Below, in pieces: positions 40,550 to 48,682 of a stretch of DNA of 64,000 nt. A model generated the notes under the pieces. That model saw only the letters and a program-made list of their open reading frames with translations, ran no database searches and was not told the origin of the DNA. A program made the position numbers and the translations under genes. Numbering within the stretch: position 1 is the stretch's first letter; the number at the start of each line of letters is the position of its first letter. The DNA is from DATARH01 sp036268425 (GTDB taxonomy: Bacteria; Pseudomonadota; Alphaproteobacteria; ATCC43930; CGMCC-115725). The stretch lies in NCBI GenBank assembly GCA_036268425.1, contig DATAUE010000069.1:124001-188000 (forward strand). The letters are read 5' to 3'.

Positions 40550-42941
40550 CAGGCTGCGGCTTGCTGTACGGCGCCGTAGTCGTCTGCGGCGCCAACGCCC
40601 CGGCGATGTTGTTGACCACGTATGACATGGCCTTGCGGGCGCCGCTGGACGGCAGCTTGGGGTTGTAGTCTTCCAACAGCTTACGGGCGAATGTCGGATC
40701 GCTGAGCGCGTTGCGCCGGATCGTGTCAATGCGCTCCGCGAGCGCTTGTTGTCGCCAACCGATAAAGGCGCCGGCACCGGCTGCCGCACCACCACCCAGG
40801 CTGCCGCCGATCATCGTGCTCAAGGCCGTGTCGCCGACGAAATGGCCCAGGATCGCGCCCAACACCGTGCCACCCACACCACCGATGCCGGTCGCGCGTG
40901 CCAGGGATTGCGACGTACCTGACTGCCCACGGACCCGCACCGAATTGCCAGTCGCAGCAATCGCGTCTAGCTGGTCATTGACCTGTGCCAAAGTCGCGGC
41001 GCCCTGTGGTCCATATGCTTGTTGTACAAGCGGTGCATTATCACGCATCAACTTGTTGTAGGCATTAGCATCGCTTTGATTGCCATAGGGCACCGCGTTG
41101 AACCGTTCGATTAGTTCCTGCCGAGCATTCAACGTGTCAACGGCTTGTTGAGCACCTTGGACACTTGAGAACTGGCGTTGCAGTGCCGGGAACCGCATCA
41201 ACGAATTTTGGTATGGTGCGGTGATCGCCTGCATCTTGGCGATGTTTACAGAACCATCGGGGTTGACCGCTTCGCTACGAACACGGCCGGCGATGTAATC
41301 TTGTAGTGAGCTTGTCGCAGCTTGCGGGTCCGGGAAAATGCTATGCAGCTTGTCCAATGCATCGGCCGAACCGTTGCCGGTCAGGAAACGACTTACAACT
41401 GCATCGTTCGGCATCGTGTAGGACTGCCGGCCGAAGTTGTTATCGAGCTTGAGAGTGCTGGCGAATGGCTCTTGTTGAAACACGTCGAGAGGTCGTGACG
41501 CTTGAGTCCATGCGTCACGTGCTGCCGCGACTTCCGGCGCCTGTGCCAACACCGCGTCTTCCGCACGTCCCTTAACGTCCAAGACGGCGCGACGTGCTGC
41601 TGAGCCGGGCGGCAGGCTGTCAGCCAAGTCGCCTAGACCTTTCAACGTGCTGTTGGCGAACGGGGCCGAGTCAAGCGTGATGCCCGTGCCGGACCTGAAC
41701 TGCCCAAGGGCAGACGCATACGCGCTGCCGACGCTGCCAGCGTTCTTTGCGGCTTGTTCGGTCGCGTAGTCCATGATCGGTCGCAGGTCGATTACGGCCG
41801 GGCTGTTATCGAGCGCATCAAAGGCGCCACCCTGTGCGGCCCGCGTCGCGCTCCGCTGGTCATAGACGCCTTGAAGGCCGGACCTGAACTGCTGTCCGGC
41901 ACTCTGAGCCGATACCGGCGCGGATAGTCCGCCGACTTCCGCATCGCGTGTCGCGGTCGCGGCATTGATGCCGGGAACAAGGTTCGGCGCCGCATTGGCG
42001 ACGGCGGCTTGCTGCGCCGCTGCGGTCTGCTGGGCGTTCTGCTGATAGATGGGATCGCCGCTGCGACCGGCTTGCGCCATGTCGTTGTAGACCATGTTGC
42101 GGACGCCCTGATTGCCAGTGACTTCCGCGAGGTTCGGCGCGGGTTGTACGCCAGTCGGGAACTGCCATGTCGGCATGTTCGAGTCGATCGTGTTGACGAG
42201 ATCAGTGCCGTTGACACCGGCTGCCCGACTGAGATCGTTGGCGATACCGCGCTGTAGTGCTGACTCTGGCATGAGGCCAACCGCACGGCCGGCAATGTTG
42301 GTTCCCGTCTTTAGGACGGTCGGTACACCACCGCCAGCCGCAGCGCCGAGCAATCCGCCGACAACCTGCAAACCGGGTGAGTTCGGCGCGAGTACCGCAG
42401 CGGTATCGGCCGCTGAAGCACCGGCAAGGTTCGCGCCCTCGCGGCCTAGCAAGCCTGCCCAACCACCCGGACCAACGGCCGCGAGCGGTGCGCCGGACAC
42501 TGCGTCTTGGAAAATCTGACCACCAAGCGACTGAGGTTTGTACGGCTTGTAATCGGTGCCGAGTAACTTGTTCGTGTCGCGAAACACGATGTCCGTCGCT
42601 TCGTCAACGTTCGGCATGTATTTCTGAACGGCACCGGCCAAGCCATTGGTGCCACCACCCAAGCCAACCCAAACGTCCGCCAGCGTGCGCGGGATCGCCG
42701 CGACCGATGCCGGCACCTTGGCAACGGTGGTGCCGAGATTAGACATGAACGATGGTTCCGGCGCCGCAGCGGCAGGCGTCGGTTGTGGTGGTGACGCGGT
42801 AAACCATGCCGGCGCGTCTGGCAGCTTGGCCGAACCAAAATCGGGGTGCGAGCTAGGCGGCACGGTTGGCACGACAGGCTGGCCGTTTTGGTCAACCTGT
42901 GGCGTAGCCATGCCTAGAAACCAATCGGGTGCATCCGTCAT
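40518..42941 (-). CDS. Large internal virion (ejection-like) protein
   Basis: A 807-residue protein, Ala/Gln/Pro-rich at the start (PDWFLGMATPQVDQNGQPVV) with long amphipathic helices in the middle and a Gly/Ala-rich hydrophobic region near the end (GIGGVGGTVLGAILGHFVGDTALSTMIGGSLGGGAAAGAGAF). This pattern, the last gene of the virion block and its position after the muramidase gene, is that of podovirus ejection proteins that cross the cell envelope. I do not identify a named family. The ATG at 42941 overlaps the upstream stop as TAATG; the frame is open further back but the coupling decides the start. Confidence 0.7.
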   Translation of the reverse strand: MTDAPDWFLGMATPQVDQNGQPVVPTVPPSSHPDFGSAKLPDAPAWFTASPPQPTPAAAAPEPSFMSNLGTTVAKVPASVAAIPRTLADVWVGLGGGTNGLAGAVQKYMPNVDEATDIVFRDTNKLLGTDYKPYKPQSLGGQIFQDAVSGAPLAAVGPGGWAGLLGREGANLAGASAADTAAVLAPNSPGLQVVGGLLGAAAGGGVPTVLKTGTNIAGRAVGLMPESALQRGIANDLSRAAGVNGTDLVNTIDSNMPTWQFPTGVQPAPNLAEVTGNQGVRNMVYNDMAQAGRSGDPIYQQNAQQTAAAQQAAVANAAPNLVPGINAATATRDAEVGGLSAPVSAQSAGQQFRSGLQGVYDQRSATRAAQGGAFDALDNSPAVIDLRPIMDYATEQAAKNAGSVGSAYASALGQFRSGTGITLDSAPFANSTLKGLGDLADSLPPGSAARRAVLDVKGRAEDAVLAQAPEVAAARDAWTQASRPLDVFQQEPFASTLKLDNNFGRQSYTMPNDAVVSRFLTGNGSADALDKLHSIFPDPQAATSSLQDYIAGRVRSEAVNPDGSVNIAKMQAITAPYQNSLMRFPALQRQFSSVQGAQQAVDTLNARQELIERFNAVPYGNQSDANAYNKLMRDNAPLVQQAYGPQGAATLAQVNDQLDAIAATGNSVRVRGQSGTSQSLARATGIGGVGGTVLGAILGHFVGDTALSTMIGGSLGGGAAAGAGAFIGWRQQALAERIDTIRRNALSDPTFARKLLEDYNPKLPSSGARKAMSYVVNNIAGALAPQTTTAPYSKPQPATAPFGQSAP

Positions 42942-45655
42942 TATGGCTTCACCTGCGTTTGACCACCCGGCATGACCAGTCGCGTACCGGACGGAATCAG
43001 GTTCCACACTGCGGCGGCATCACTCTTTGACATACCGGCAAGCGGGTTTGTACCCGAGCCGGTGTAGGACATTGCTTCCGCTGCCTTCAAGTAGTTGATG
43101 CTCTTGTTGTTACCGGCCGCGAAGCTGTTTTCCATATTGGTCAACGGTGTGTAAGGCTGGTTTGTACGCAGGTTTTCAAGCTGCGTGTTCTGATGCTGTT
43201 GAGCCTGACCAAGTTTGTCTTGCGCCTGTTGGGCTTGCATAAGGAACACGTTTTCCAAGAGCTTGATCGCGTTTGGTTGCGTCTCAAGGTTGGGGAAGTT
43301 CTTTGCAAACAAACTGACGATTGAGCCCGGCTCTCTCGCGCCCATAGTTCTGACCGCAGACGAAACCTGCAACAAGAAAGTCTTGTTCAAGGCATCGGCA
43401 TCGGTCGGGTTGATACCCAACAGTTTTTGGATATTCTCGTCGCTCGCACCAAGACCAGACAGAATCTTAGCAGCGCTCGCCTTTGTGTCGGCGCCCCATC
43501 CGGTCTGTACTTGTTTCATCAAGTCGCTAATAAGCGCGACGCTTTGGAACGTCTCTTGAGCCTTATCAGCCGCCGGAACAAGGTTCTCCGCGATCCGCTT
43601 GTTATCGGATGCAACAACCGGCTGAATGTTGTCTTTGTACAAGGGGTTAATGTATGGTGTGCCGACGCTCATTCCGCCTGCCGTCTGTCCAGGCTGCGGC
43701 ATTCCAGGCGACGCGCCCGGCTGAGCTACACCGCCGGCCGGCGAACCGGGGCCGGGGCCGGCTTGGGCCTGTTGGCCGTAACCCTGCATGATCCGCATGT
43801 ACTGATCTTTGGGCATCTTCATTTGCTGCCCGTTGACCACAACATCGACCATGTCATACGGCGCCTGTGCGGACGCGACCGCGCCAGCTTTCGGGCCGGC
43901 GAATGCAGCTTCCGCAGCTTGTGACGATTGCGCGTTCTGAGCGGCAAGCGCTGCCTCAAGCGGGTACGTCGAGAGCTTCACAAGATCGGGCGGCGGCGTC
44001 ATGCCCATGAGGTTGTAGACGCGCACCCGGCGGGCCGCGTCGGCAATCGCCTGTGGCGTCACACCCGGCGGCATCATCTGCGCCTGCGGTGACATCGGGC
44101 CAACCTGTGCCGGCTGGATTTGCTGCGGTGTCATCGGTGCGCCAGCTTGAGCCGTCATGACTGGCGGCGGGGCACTCGGCATCGGTGGCATCTGCGGCGC
44201 TTGTGGTGGCGCTACAGGGGCCGGAGGGCCACCCTGTGCGGCAGCGGCCATCAATCCCGCTGGCGCGGCTGTAGGCGTCTGTGGCGCGCCCTGAACAGCG
44301 CCGGGTGCAGCGGCAGCCAATAGACCAATAGGGCCGCGTGGCGCCGGCACTGAGCCGCCCTGTGGGGCAGCCGCCGGAGAGGTGGCACCGGGAGCGGCGC
44401 CGGCTGGCGTGGGTTGCTGCCCGCTCGCGGTCAGACCACCCGCAGGGGTGGGCTGCCACTTGCCGCCGACGATGACGCCCGGATCGCCTTTCATGTTTGG
44501 ACCTACCGAGGCAGAACGCGCGTCCATAGCGATGTTCCATGCCTTCGTGTTCGGATACCAATTGCCGTCTACCGTGATGCCACCACGACTGTCGCCAGCC
44601 GAAGGCGCAGCTTGCGCCGGACCTGTGGAACCGGAGGCCGGTGCGCCCGGCGGCATGTTCGCGGCCTTACCCAGCAAGCCGGCAGTCGGCACCGTCACGG
44701 AACCGGGAGCGGCAGACGCAACGGCCGGGGAATTGTACTTGGCGAGGTTGGCACTGTAGGCCGGCATCGCACCGGCAAGCGTCGCCCATTGACCACGAAG
44801 CGCAGACGCAACGTCCTGTGTCTTGCCCGCCTTCAAGTCGGCTAGGAGATCGCGACCCGTCTTTTGCTGGTAGACGGTAGACGCGTTGTACCATGCGGCC
44901 TTGTCTTGGTTCTCCGGCGAAAAATCCTTGAGGCCAAGCGTGTCAGCAATCGGCTGCCATGTGGAATTAACGAACTGATATCGACCTGCCGCAGTTGACG
45001 GGCCGGCGGGGCCTGCAACAGCAATATTCGGGTGCTGCGCATAGCTGTCAAAATAGGCACCACCATTCGGGCCGTTCCAACGGATGTTGTAGGCGCCCGA
45101 TGACTCGGGGCCGGCGATCGTGTCAAGCAATGCACGCTGTTCTGGCAGTAGCGACGTGTCGGCAGTCGTTGACGACAAGGCCGGCTTGGCACCGGGAGCC
45201 GCCGGCATTCCAGCCGCACTACCGGGAACACCTGCAACACCGCCGGCTACACCACCGGCCGGAGTACCATTGCCACCATTCATTTCCTGATTGATGAACT
45301 GCATCTTTTGCAGTAGGCCGGCGCCTTGCAGCTTCTTAAGCTGATTGTCCTGAATCTGGTTGGCAGTCTGCGCCGCTTGAAGCGTCTGACTGGAAAGGTC
45401 GCTTAGACCCTTTTCGCCACCAAGAGTCGCGGCACCAATGACACTGCCAAACGGTACCGGCAAACGTGACGGGCCGGACGCGGCTGCCATGTTGGCAAAG
45501 AAGTTGAGGCCGAATTCTTGTTGCCGCGCCTTCAAATATTGTGGCGTGGTGGTAGGGTCGATCAAATTACCGAGATAGCTACCAGTCGCGTCGCTGCTTG
45601 TTTTCGGGTCCGGCGCGCTATTGTCACCGCCAGTCAGAAAGTCGAGTAGACCCAT
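42941..45655 (-). CDS. Virion protein with lambda-R-type (GH104-like) muramidase domain
   Basis: A 904-residue structural protein. Residues about 170-300 are a lysozyme domain of the lambda endolysin/GH104 kind: QRALLDTIAGPESSGAY with the probable catalytic Glu184, STAAGRYQFVNSTWQPIADTLGLKDFSPENQDKAAW, much as in lambda R. The rest is flexible: an N-terminal helical segment, a Pro/Ala/Gln-rich middle (about 340-640) and a C-terminal helical part ending VIPSGTRLVMPGG-like. Phages use such virion lysozymes to make a hole in murein during entry. The Pro-rich tail suggests an extendable ejection protein. Start ATG 45655 has GGGAGG upstream. Downstream ejection-like gene is coupled. Confidence 0.85.
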   Translation of the reverse strand: MGLLDFLTGGDNSAPDPKTSSDATGSYLGNLIDPTTTPQYLKARQQEFGLNFFANMAAASGPSRLPVPFGSVIGAATLGGEKGLSDLSSQTLQAAQTANQIQDNQLKKLQGAGLLQKMQFINQEMNGGNGTPAGGVAGGVAGVPGSAAGMPAAPGAKPALSSTTADTSLLPEQRALLDTIAGPESSGAYNIRWNGPNGGAYFDSYAQHPNIAVAGPAGPSTAAGRYQFVNSTWQPIADTLGLKDFSPENQDKAAWYNASTVYQQKTGRDLLADLKAGKTQDVASALRGQWATLAGAMPAYSANLAKYNSPAVASAAPGSVTVPTAGLLGKAANMPPGAPASGSTGPAQAAPSAGDSRGGITVDGNWYPNTKAWNIAMDARSASVGPNMKGDPGVIVGGKWQPTPAGGLTASGQQPTPAGAAPGATSPAAAPQGGSVPAPRGPIGLLAAAAPGAVQGAPQTPTAAPAGLMAAAAQGGPPAPVAPPQAPQMPPMPSAPPPVMTAQAGAPMTPQQIQPAQVGPMSPQAQMMPPGVTPQAIADAARRVRVYNLMGMTPPPDLVKLSTYPLEAALAAQNAQSSQAAEAAFAGPKAGAVASAQAPYDMVDVVVNGQQMKMPKDQYMRIMQGYGQQAQAGPGPGSPAGGVAQPGASPGMPQPGQTAGGMSVGTPYINPLYKDNIQPVVASDNKRIAENLVPAADKAQETFQSVALISDLMKQVQTGWGADTKASAAKILSGLGASDENIQKLLGINPTDADALNKTFLLQVSSAVRTMGAREPGSIVSLFAKNFPNLETQPNAIKLLENVFLMQAQQAQDKLGQAQQHQNTQLENLRTNQPYTPLTNMENSFAAGNNKSINYLKAAEAMSYTGSGTNPLAGMSKSDAAAVWNLIPSGTRLVMPGGQTQVKP

Positions 45656-45662
45656 TCAATTG

Positions 45663-46253
45663 TTAACCTCCCAACCCGAGCCGTGCCTTAAGAAATGCCA
45701 GCAACAGCGGATTGCTCGCGGCCGGACCTGTCGGCAGCGGATTGAGCGCGGTTTGACCCGGCGCCTGCATTCCCATGCCAATGCCACCACCGCTGTTGTC
45801 CATGCGCGTGCCGGTGCCGCCGTAGTTCACAGGGTGCATCTGCGGCGTCGCCAATTGCGTCGCGCCAGCCGGTACCGCACTGATTCCGGTGTTCATGGCA
45901 TTGCCACCACCAAAGGACGAACCGAGCGATGACAGCGCGTCACCAATGCCACCCTTACCCGTGCTGCTGTTGCCACCGGCATTCGTAATGCTCGGCAATG
46001 GAGTCGTGGCACCTGTAGTCGGATCGCCACCGGCTGCGTTGTATGCCTGTACGGATTGCACCGGGTTTGGTGACACGGCCGCAACATCTGCCGCAGGCAA
46101 ACCGCTGCCCTGAAAATTGTTCGCGATATTGTTCGTTGTGCTGTTCGCGTTGGCGCCACCCGTCAAACCCGAGGTCGAGGAACCACCGTTCAGATATTTG
46201 AGCAATGTCGGAAGTAGGCCGAGTCCGGCTCCTACCATAGAATAATCCATCAT
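45663..46253 (-). CDS. Gly/Asn/Ser-rich phage virion protein
   Basis: A 196-residue low-complexity protein (SSTSGLTGGANANSTTNNIANNFQG, GGGIGMGMQAPGQTALNPLP) with a hydrophobic N-terminal stretch (MVGAGLGLLPTLLKYLNG). No recognised domain. It sits between two virion genes with junctions of five and seven bases, so it is very probably a small structural or ejection-linked protein. Two adjacent ATG codons open it; the first is used here. Confidence 0.6.
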   Translation of the reverse strand: MMDYSMVGAGLGLLPTLLKYLNGGSSTSGLTGGANANSTTNNIANNFQGSGLPAADVAAVSPNPVQSVQAYNAAGGDPTTGATTPLPSITNAGGNSSTGKGGIGDALSSLGSSFGGGNAMNTGISAVPAGATQLATPQMHPVNYGGTGTRMDNSGGGIGMGMQAPGQTALNPLPTGPAASNPLLLAFLKARLGLGG

Positions 46254-46258
46254 GATCT

Positions 46259-47473
46259 TTACTTACCGCCCAATAGAGGAACCGCCTTTGCCACACTACC
46301 TGCCGCACCAAGCGCTTGGCCTAGTGGGTTGGTGTAGTATGGCGTCTGCGTTGTAGTCAGGCCGGGGATCGCCGTACCAATAATCTGCCCTTCCTGCTGG
46401 AGCGTGGTCCAGGGGGCCTGTTGTTCCCCGTAAAACCGATTCATTTGATCCTGTAGTGCGGCTTGTTCCTGCGCTTGCTGCCAACCACCTGCCAGATTCG
46501 CGTTCGTGAAATCGGTTGTTGGCATAGCCGTGACATTCGGCGTCGCGTTGATGGCGTTCTGTTGTCCTGTGAGCAACGACGCGTAGTTTGCCAATGCGGC
46601 ATTGTCGGCGCTGGTCTGTGAGTTCTGCCCTGTTGCACCTGCCGCCGCCAAATTGGTGCCGGCATTGGTAGTCGTGTTCAACGTATTGCCAAACAGGTTG
46701 CCGGCTTGTGCGAGCGCATTGGTATCAAGGCTGCCCAATGACGACGCGGCAGAGTTCATAAGGCCGCGTTCATTGGTGTAGGCAGTGCCGTACAAATTGG
46801 CGCCGAGATTGGCGAGGCTGTTGCCGAGGTTCGCCTGATTCACACTCTGAGCATTGGAGTTCGCGCCGCTGCCGAACCGGCCGGCGGCTTCCATCGCACT
46901 GTCTGTCTGTGGCGCAGTCGCGGTCTGATAGGCACGCGTCAACTGGTCAGACGCGGCGCCGAACTGGCTATCGAGATATGGGTTGGCGCCGAGATAGGCA
47001 CCACCCGCCGTCGACGCGAGGTCGTTAGCTGCGGTGCCGGATGTCAGGTTGGTCAACCCGGATAGGAAGGGCATCGCCCCGCCAAACCCGGCGCCGTAGG
47101 CGATCGGGCTGAGCGCGTTCATGCCGCCCGCAGATGGGTTGGCACTACCGAGCGCGGTCAGGTTGTTGATTGTCGGCTGCGCCGCAGCGACGCCGGCACC
47201 GCCGGCTAGGGAGTTGTTGCTGTTGATCGCGGTCGTTTGCGCGCCCGGCACCAATGGTGCGGTTGCCTGTCCGCTGGCGACGCCAAGATTGCCAAGGTCT
47301 GTGAAGGCAAAGTTTTGGTTGGCATTAGCCGGCGCGAATGTTTGGCCGGGGTAATACTGAAACGGGTCGCTATTGGAGAGATCGACAGCCTTGTTCTGTA
47401 CGTCGAGAATCTGCGACGAGTTAAACGGGATGTTCGACTGAGTAGTTGTAGTGGTACCTTGACTGCCGCCCAT
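46259..47473 (-). CDS. Asn/Ala-rich phage virion protein
   Basis: A 404-residue protein with strings of Asn, Ala, Gly, Gln and Thr (TTTTTQSNIPFNSSQILDVQNKAV, SNNSLAGGAGVAAAQPTINNL) and helical segments such as FGAASDQLTRAYQTATAPQTDSAMEAAGR. This composition is common in ejection and tail-tip proteins of podoviruses, but no family is identified. Its ATG overlaps the GNAT-like gene stop by one base, so it is translated with it. Confidence 0.65.
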   Translation of the reverse strand: MGGSQGTTTTTQSNIPFNSSQILDVQNKAVDLSNSDPFQYYPGQTFAPANANQNFAFTDLGNLGVASGQATAPLVPGAQTTAINSNNSLAGGAGVAAAQPTINNLTALGSANPSAGGMNALSPIAYGAGFGGAMPFLSGLTNLTSGTAANDLASTAGGAYLGANPYLDSQFGAASDQLTRAYQTATAPQTDSAMEAAGRFGSGANSNAQSVNQANLGNSLANLGANLYGTAYTNERGLMNSAASSLGSLDTNALAQAGNLFGNTLNTTTNAGTNLAAAGATGQNSQTSADNAALANYASLLTGQQNAINATPNVTAMPTTDFTNANLAGGWQQAQEQAALQDQMNRFYGEQQAPWTTLQQEGQIIGTAIPGLTTTQTPYYTNPLGQALGAAGSVAKAVPLLGGK

Positions 47474-47913
47474 CAGACATCGGCGCCTCCAACGTTGTTA
47501 AGCAGGTCTTTGACTAGGAAGGTGGCACGCGGCTCTAGTTCAAGTACGCGCTCCCATCCCTTGCGACCTTGGCACTCGAAATGGTCGCAACCAAACCGTC
47601 GTGCATGTGCCGTCAAAATCTCTTCCGCTTGAGCAAACCACTCGGTCATGCGAGCGCCGGCCAATGCGAAAACGATAAGGCCACGGCGACGCGGGAACTG
47701 TTCAACCTTCGTCACCATGATCGCGAGGATTTTGTTATCCTCGCTAATAAACCAGCCCTGCCCTTGTCCCTGTATCATCAGTGCCAGGACATCAATGGCG
47801 AGGTACCGTTGTAGCGCGACCGTCAATGCCTTGTTCAGCAGCGGTTCAACCGTACTCCAATGCGTTATGAAGTCGGCGGGCGCGACCGGATAAATCTTAA
47901 TGTCATTTGTCAT
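47473..47913 (-). CDS. GNAT-like phage protein
   Basis: A 146-residue protein with a GNAT acetyltransferase-like alpha/beta pattern: PADFITHWSTVEPLLNKAL, then WFISEDNKILAIMVTKVEQFPRRRGLIVFALAGA (strands 2-4 and the region where acetyl-CoA would bind) and ILTAHARRFGCDHFECQGRKGWERVL. Similar short proteins occur in the structural blocks of many podoviruses; whether they are enzymes or structural is not known. A TAAATA element lies six bases before its ATG. Confidence 0.65.
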   Translation of the reverse strand: MTNDIKIYPVAPADFITHWSTVEPLLNKALTVALQRYLAIDVLALMIQGQGQGWFISEDNKILAIMVTKVEQFPRRRGLIVFALAGARMTEWFAQAEEILTAHARRFGCDHFECQGRKGWERVLELEPRATFLVKDLLNNVGGADV

Positions 47914-47919
47914 CGCCTG

Positions 47920-47925
47920 TATTTA
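47920..47925 (-). promoter_or_regulatory. TAAATA element, six bases before the GNAT-like gene
   Basis: TAAATA on the minus strand, six bases (CAGGCG) ahead of the ATG. It includes the TAA stop of the gene upstream. It is one of six such elements at virion-gene starts in this prophage; role unknown. Confidence 0.5.
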
Positions 47926-48663
47926 CGCGATGATCTGAACTCTATACGTCCTGTCCGTCGCCGCAGAGTTGGAATGATTGATTTGTGCCTGACCGAGCTT
48001 TTGGTTGCTAATCCACACCTTTTCATTGGACGCGGATTGTGTGATCGGACTCAATGTAATAACCGACGTTGCGCCAATCTGCGACGCATAGAGGATGGTG
48101 TTTGTAACGCCCGCCTTAAGCGTGAACTCGGCAATGGTGACGTTTTGGCCTCCCCGCATGACGGTGTTGACCGTTCGCGCAATCTGTTGTGACCAGCCCT
48201 GCCAGTCGCTCATGTTCTCTGACACGGGCGTGTAAGGCTGCTGTTGCAGCTTGAGGTTGGTTGACCGTACCGATGGAGTCGGTCTTGGCTTTGGCGCCGT
48301 CGTTGACTTGCTGACAGTGAACACGTCGTCTGCGACCGCTGGTCCGTCCAGGTCAGACATCGTTGCGGCAATCAGGTCGATTAGAAGCGTCTCGACGGCG
48401 AACGCGGCAAAGCTGATGGTGTTGATTTCCGCCAGCACGGTTTCGGTCGCATAGTCAGTGACCGTGCTGATGGTCGGAATATCCGACAGCAGCACTTCGG
48501 TCGCGAAACCGCCCAACCAAATCGTAGTAGGCGCGGTGACTTGGCTGAACGAGTCGGTGGCGGTAAGGGCTTCCGCGAGCGAGCCAGTGTAAACGGCACC
48601 GGCAGGAGCGCCAGTATCGCTAAGCGGTGCTCCTGAGATCGCGTCGAAGCAGAGGACTGACAT
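47923..48663 (-). CDS. Fibre-associated phage protein
   Basis: A 246-residue protein. The first half is repetitive Thr/Ala/Leu-rich sequence (VTAPTTIWLGGFATEVLLSDIP, TDYATETVLAEINTISFAAFAVETLLIDL), the second a beta-rich domain (FTLKAGVTNTILYASQIGATSVITLSP). No signal or membrane segment. It lies between the long fibre gene and the GNAT-like gene and is most likely a fibre tip or adaptor piece, but no family is recognised. The ATG overlaps the fibre's downstream spacer at a GTAAATG. Confidence 0.55.
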   Translation of the reverse strand: MSVLCFDAISGAPLSDTGAPAGAVYTGSLAEALTATDSFSQVTAPTTIWLGGFATEVLLSDIPTISTVTDYATETVLAEINTISFAAFAVETLLIDLIAATMSDLDGPAVADDVFTVSKSTTAPKPRPTPSVRSTNLKLQQQPYTPVSENMSDWQGWSQQIARTVNTVMRGGQNVTIAEFTLKAGVTNTILYASQIGATSVITLSPITQSASNEKVWISNQKLGQAQINHSNSAATDRTYRVQIIA

Positions 48664-48682
48664 TTACCGGCGCCGCCTCACA

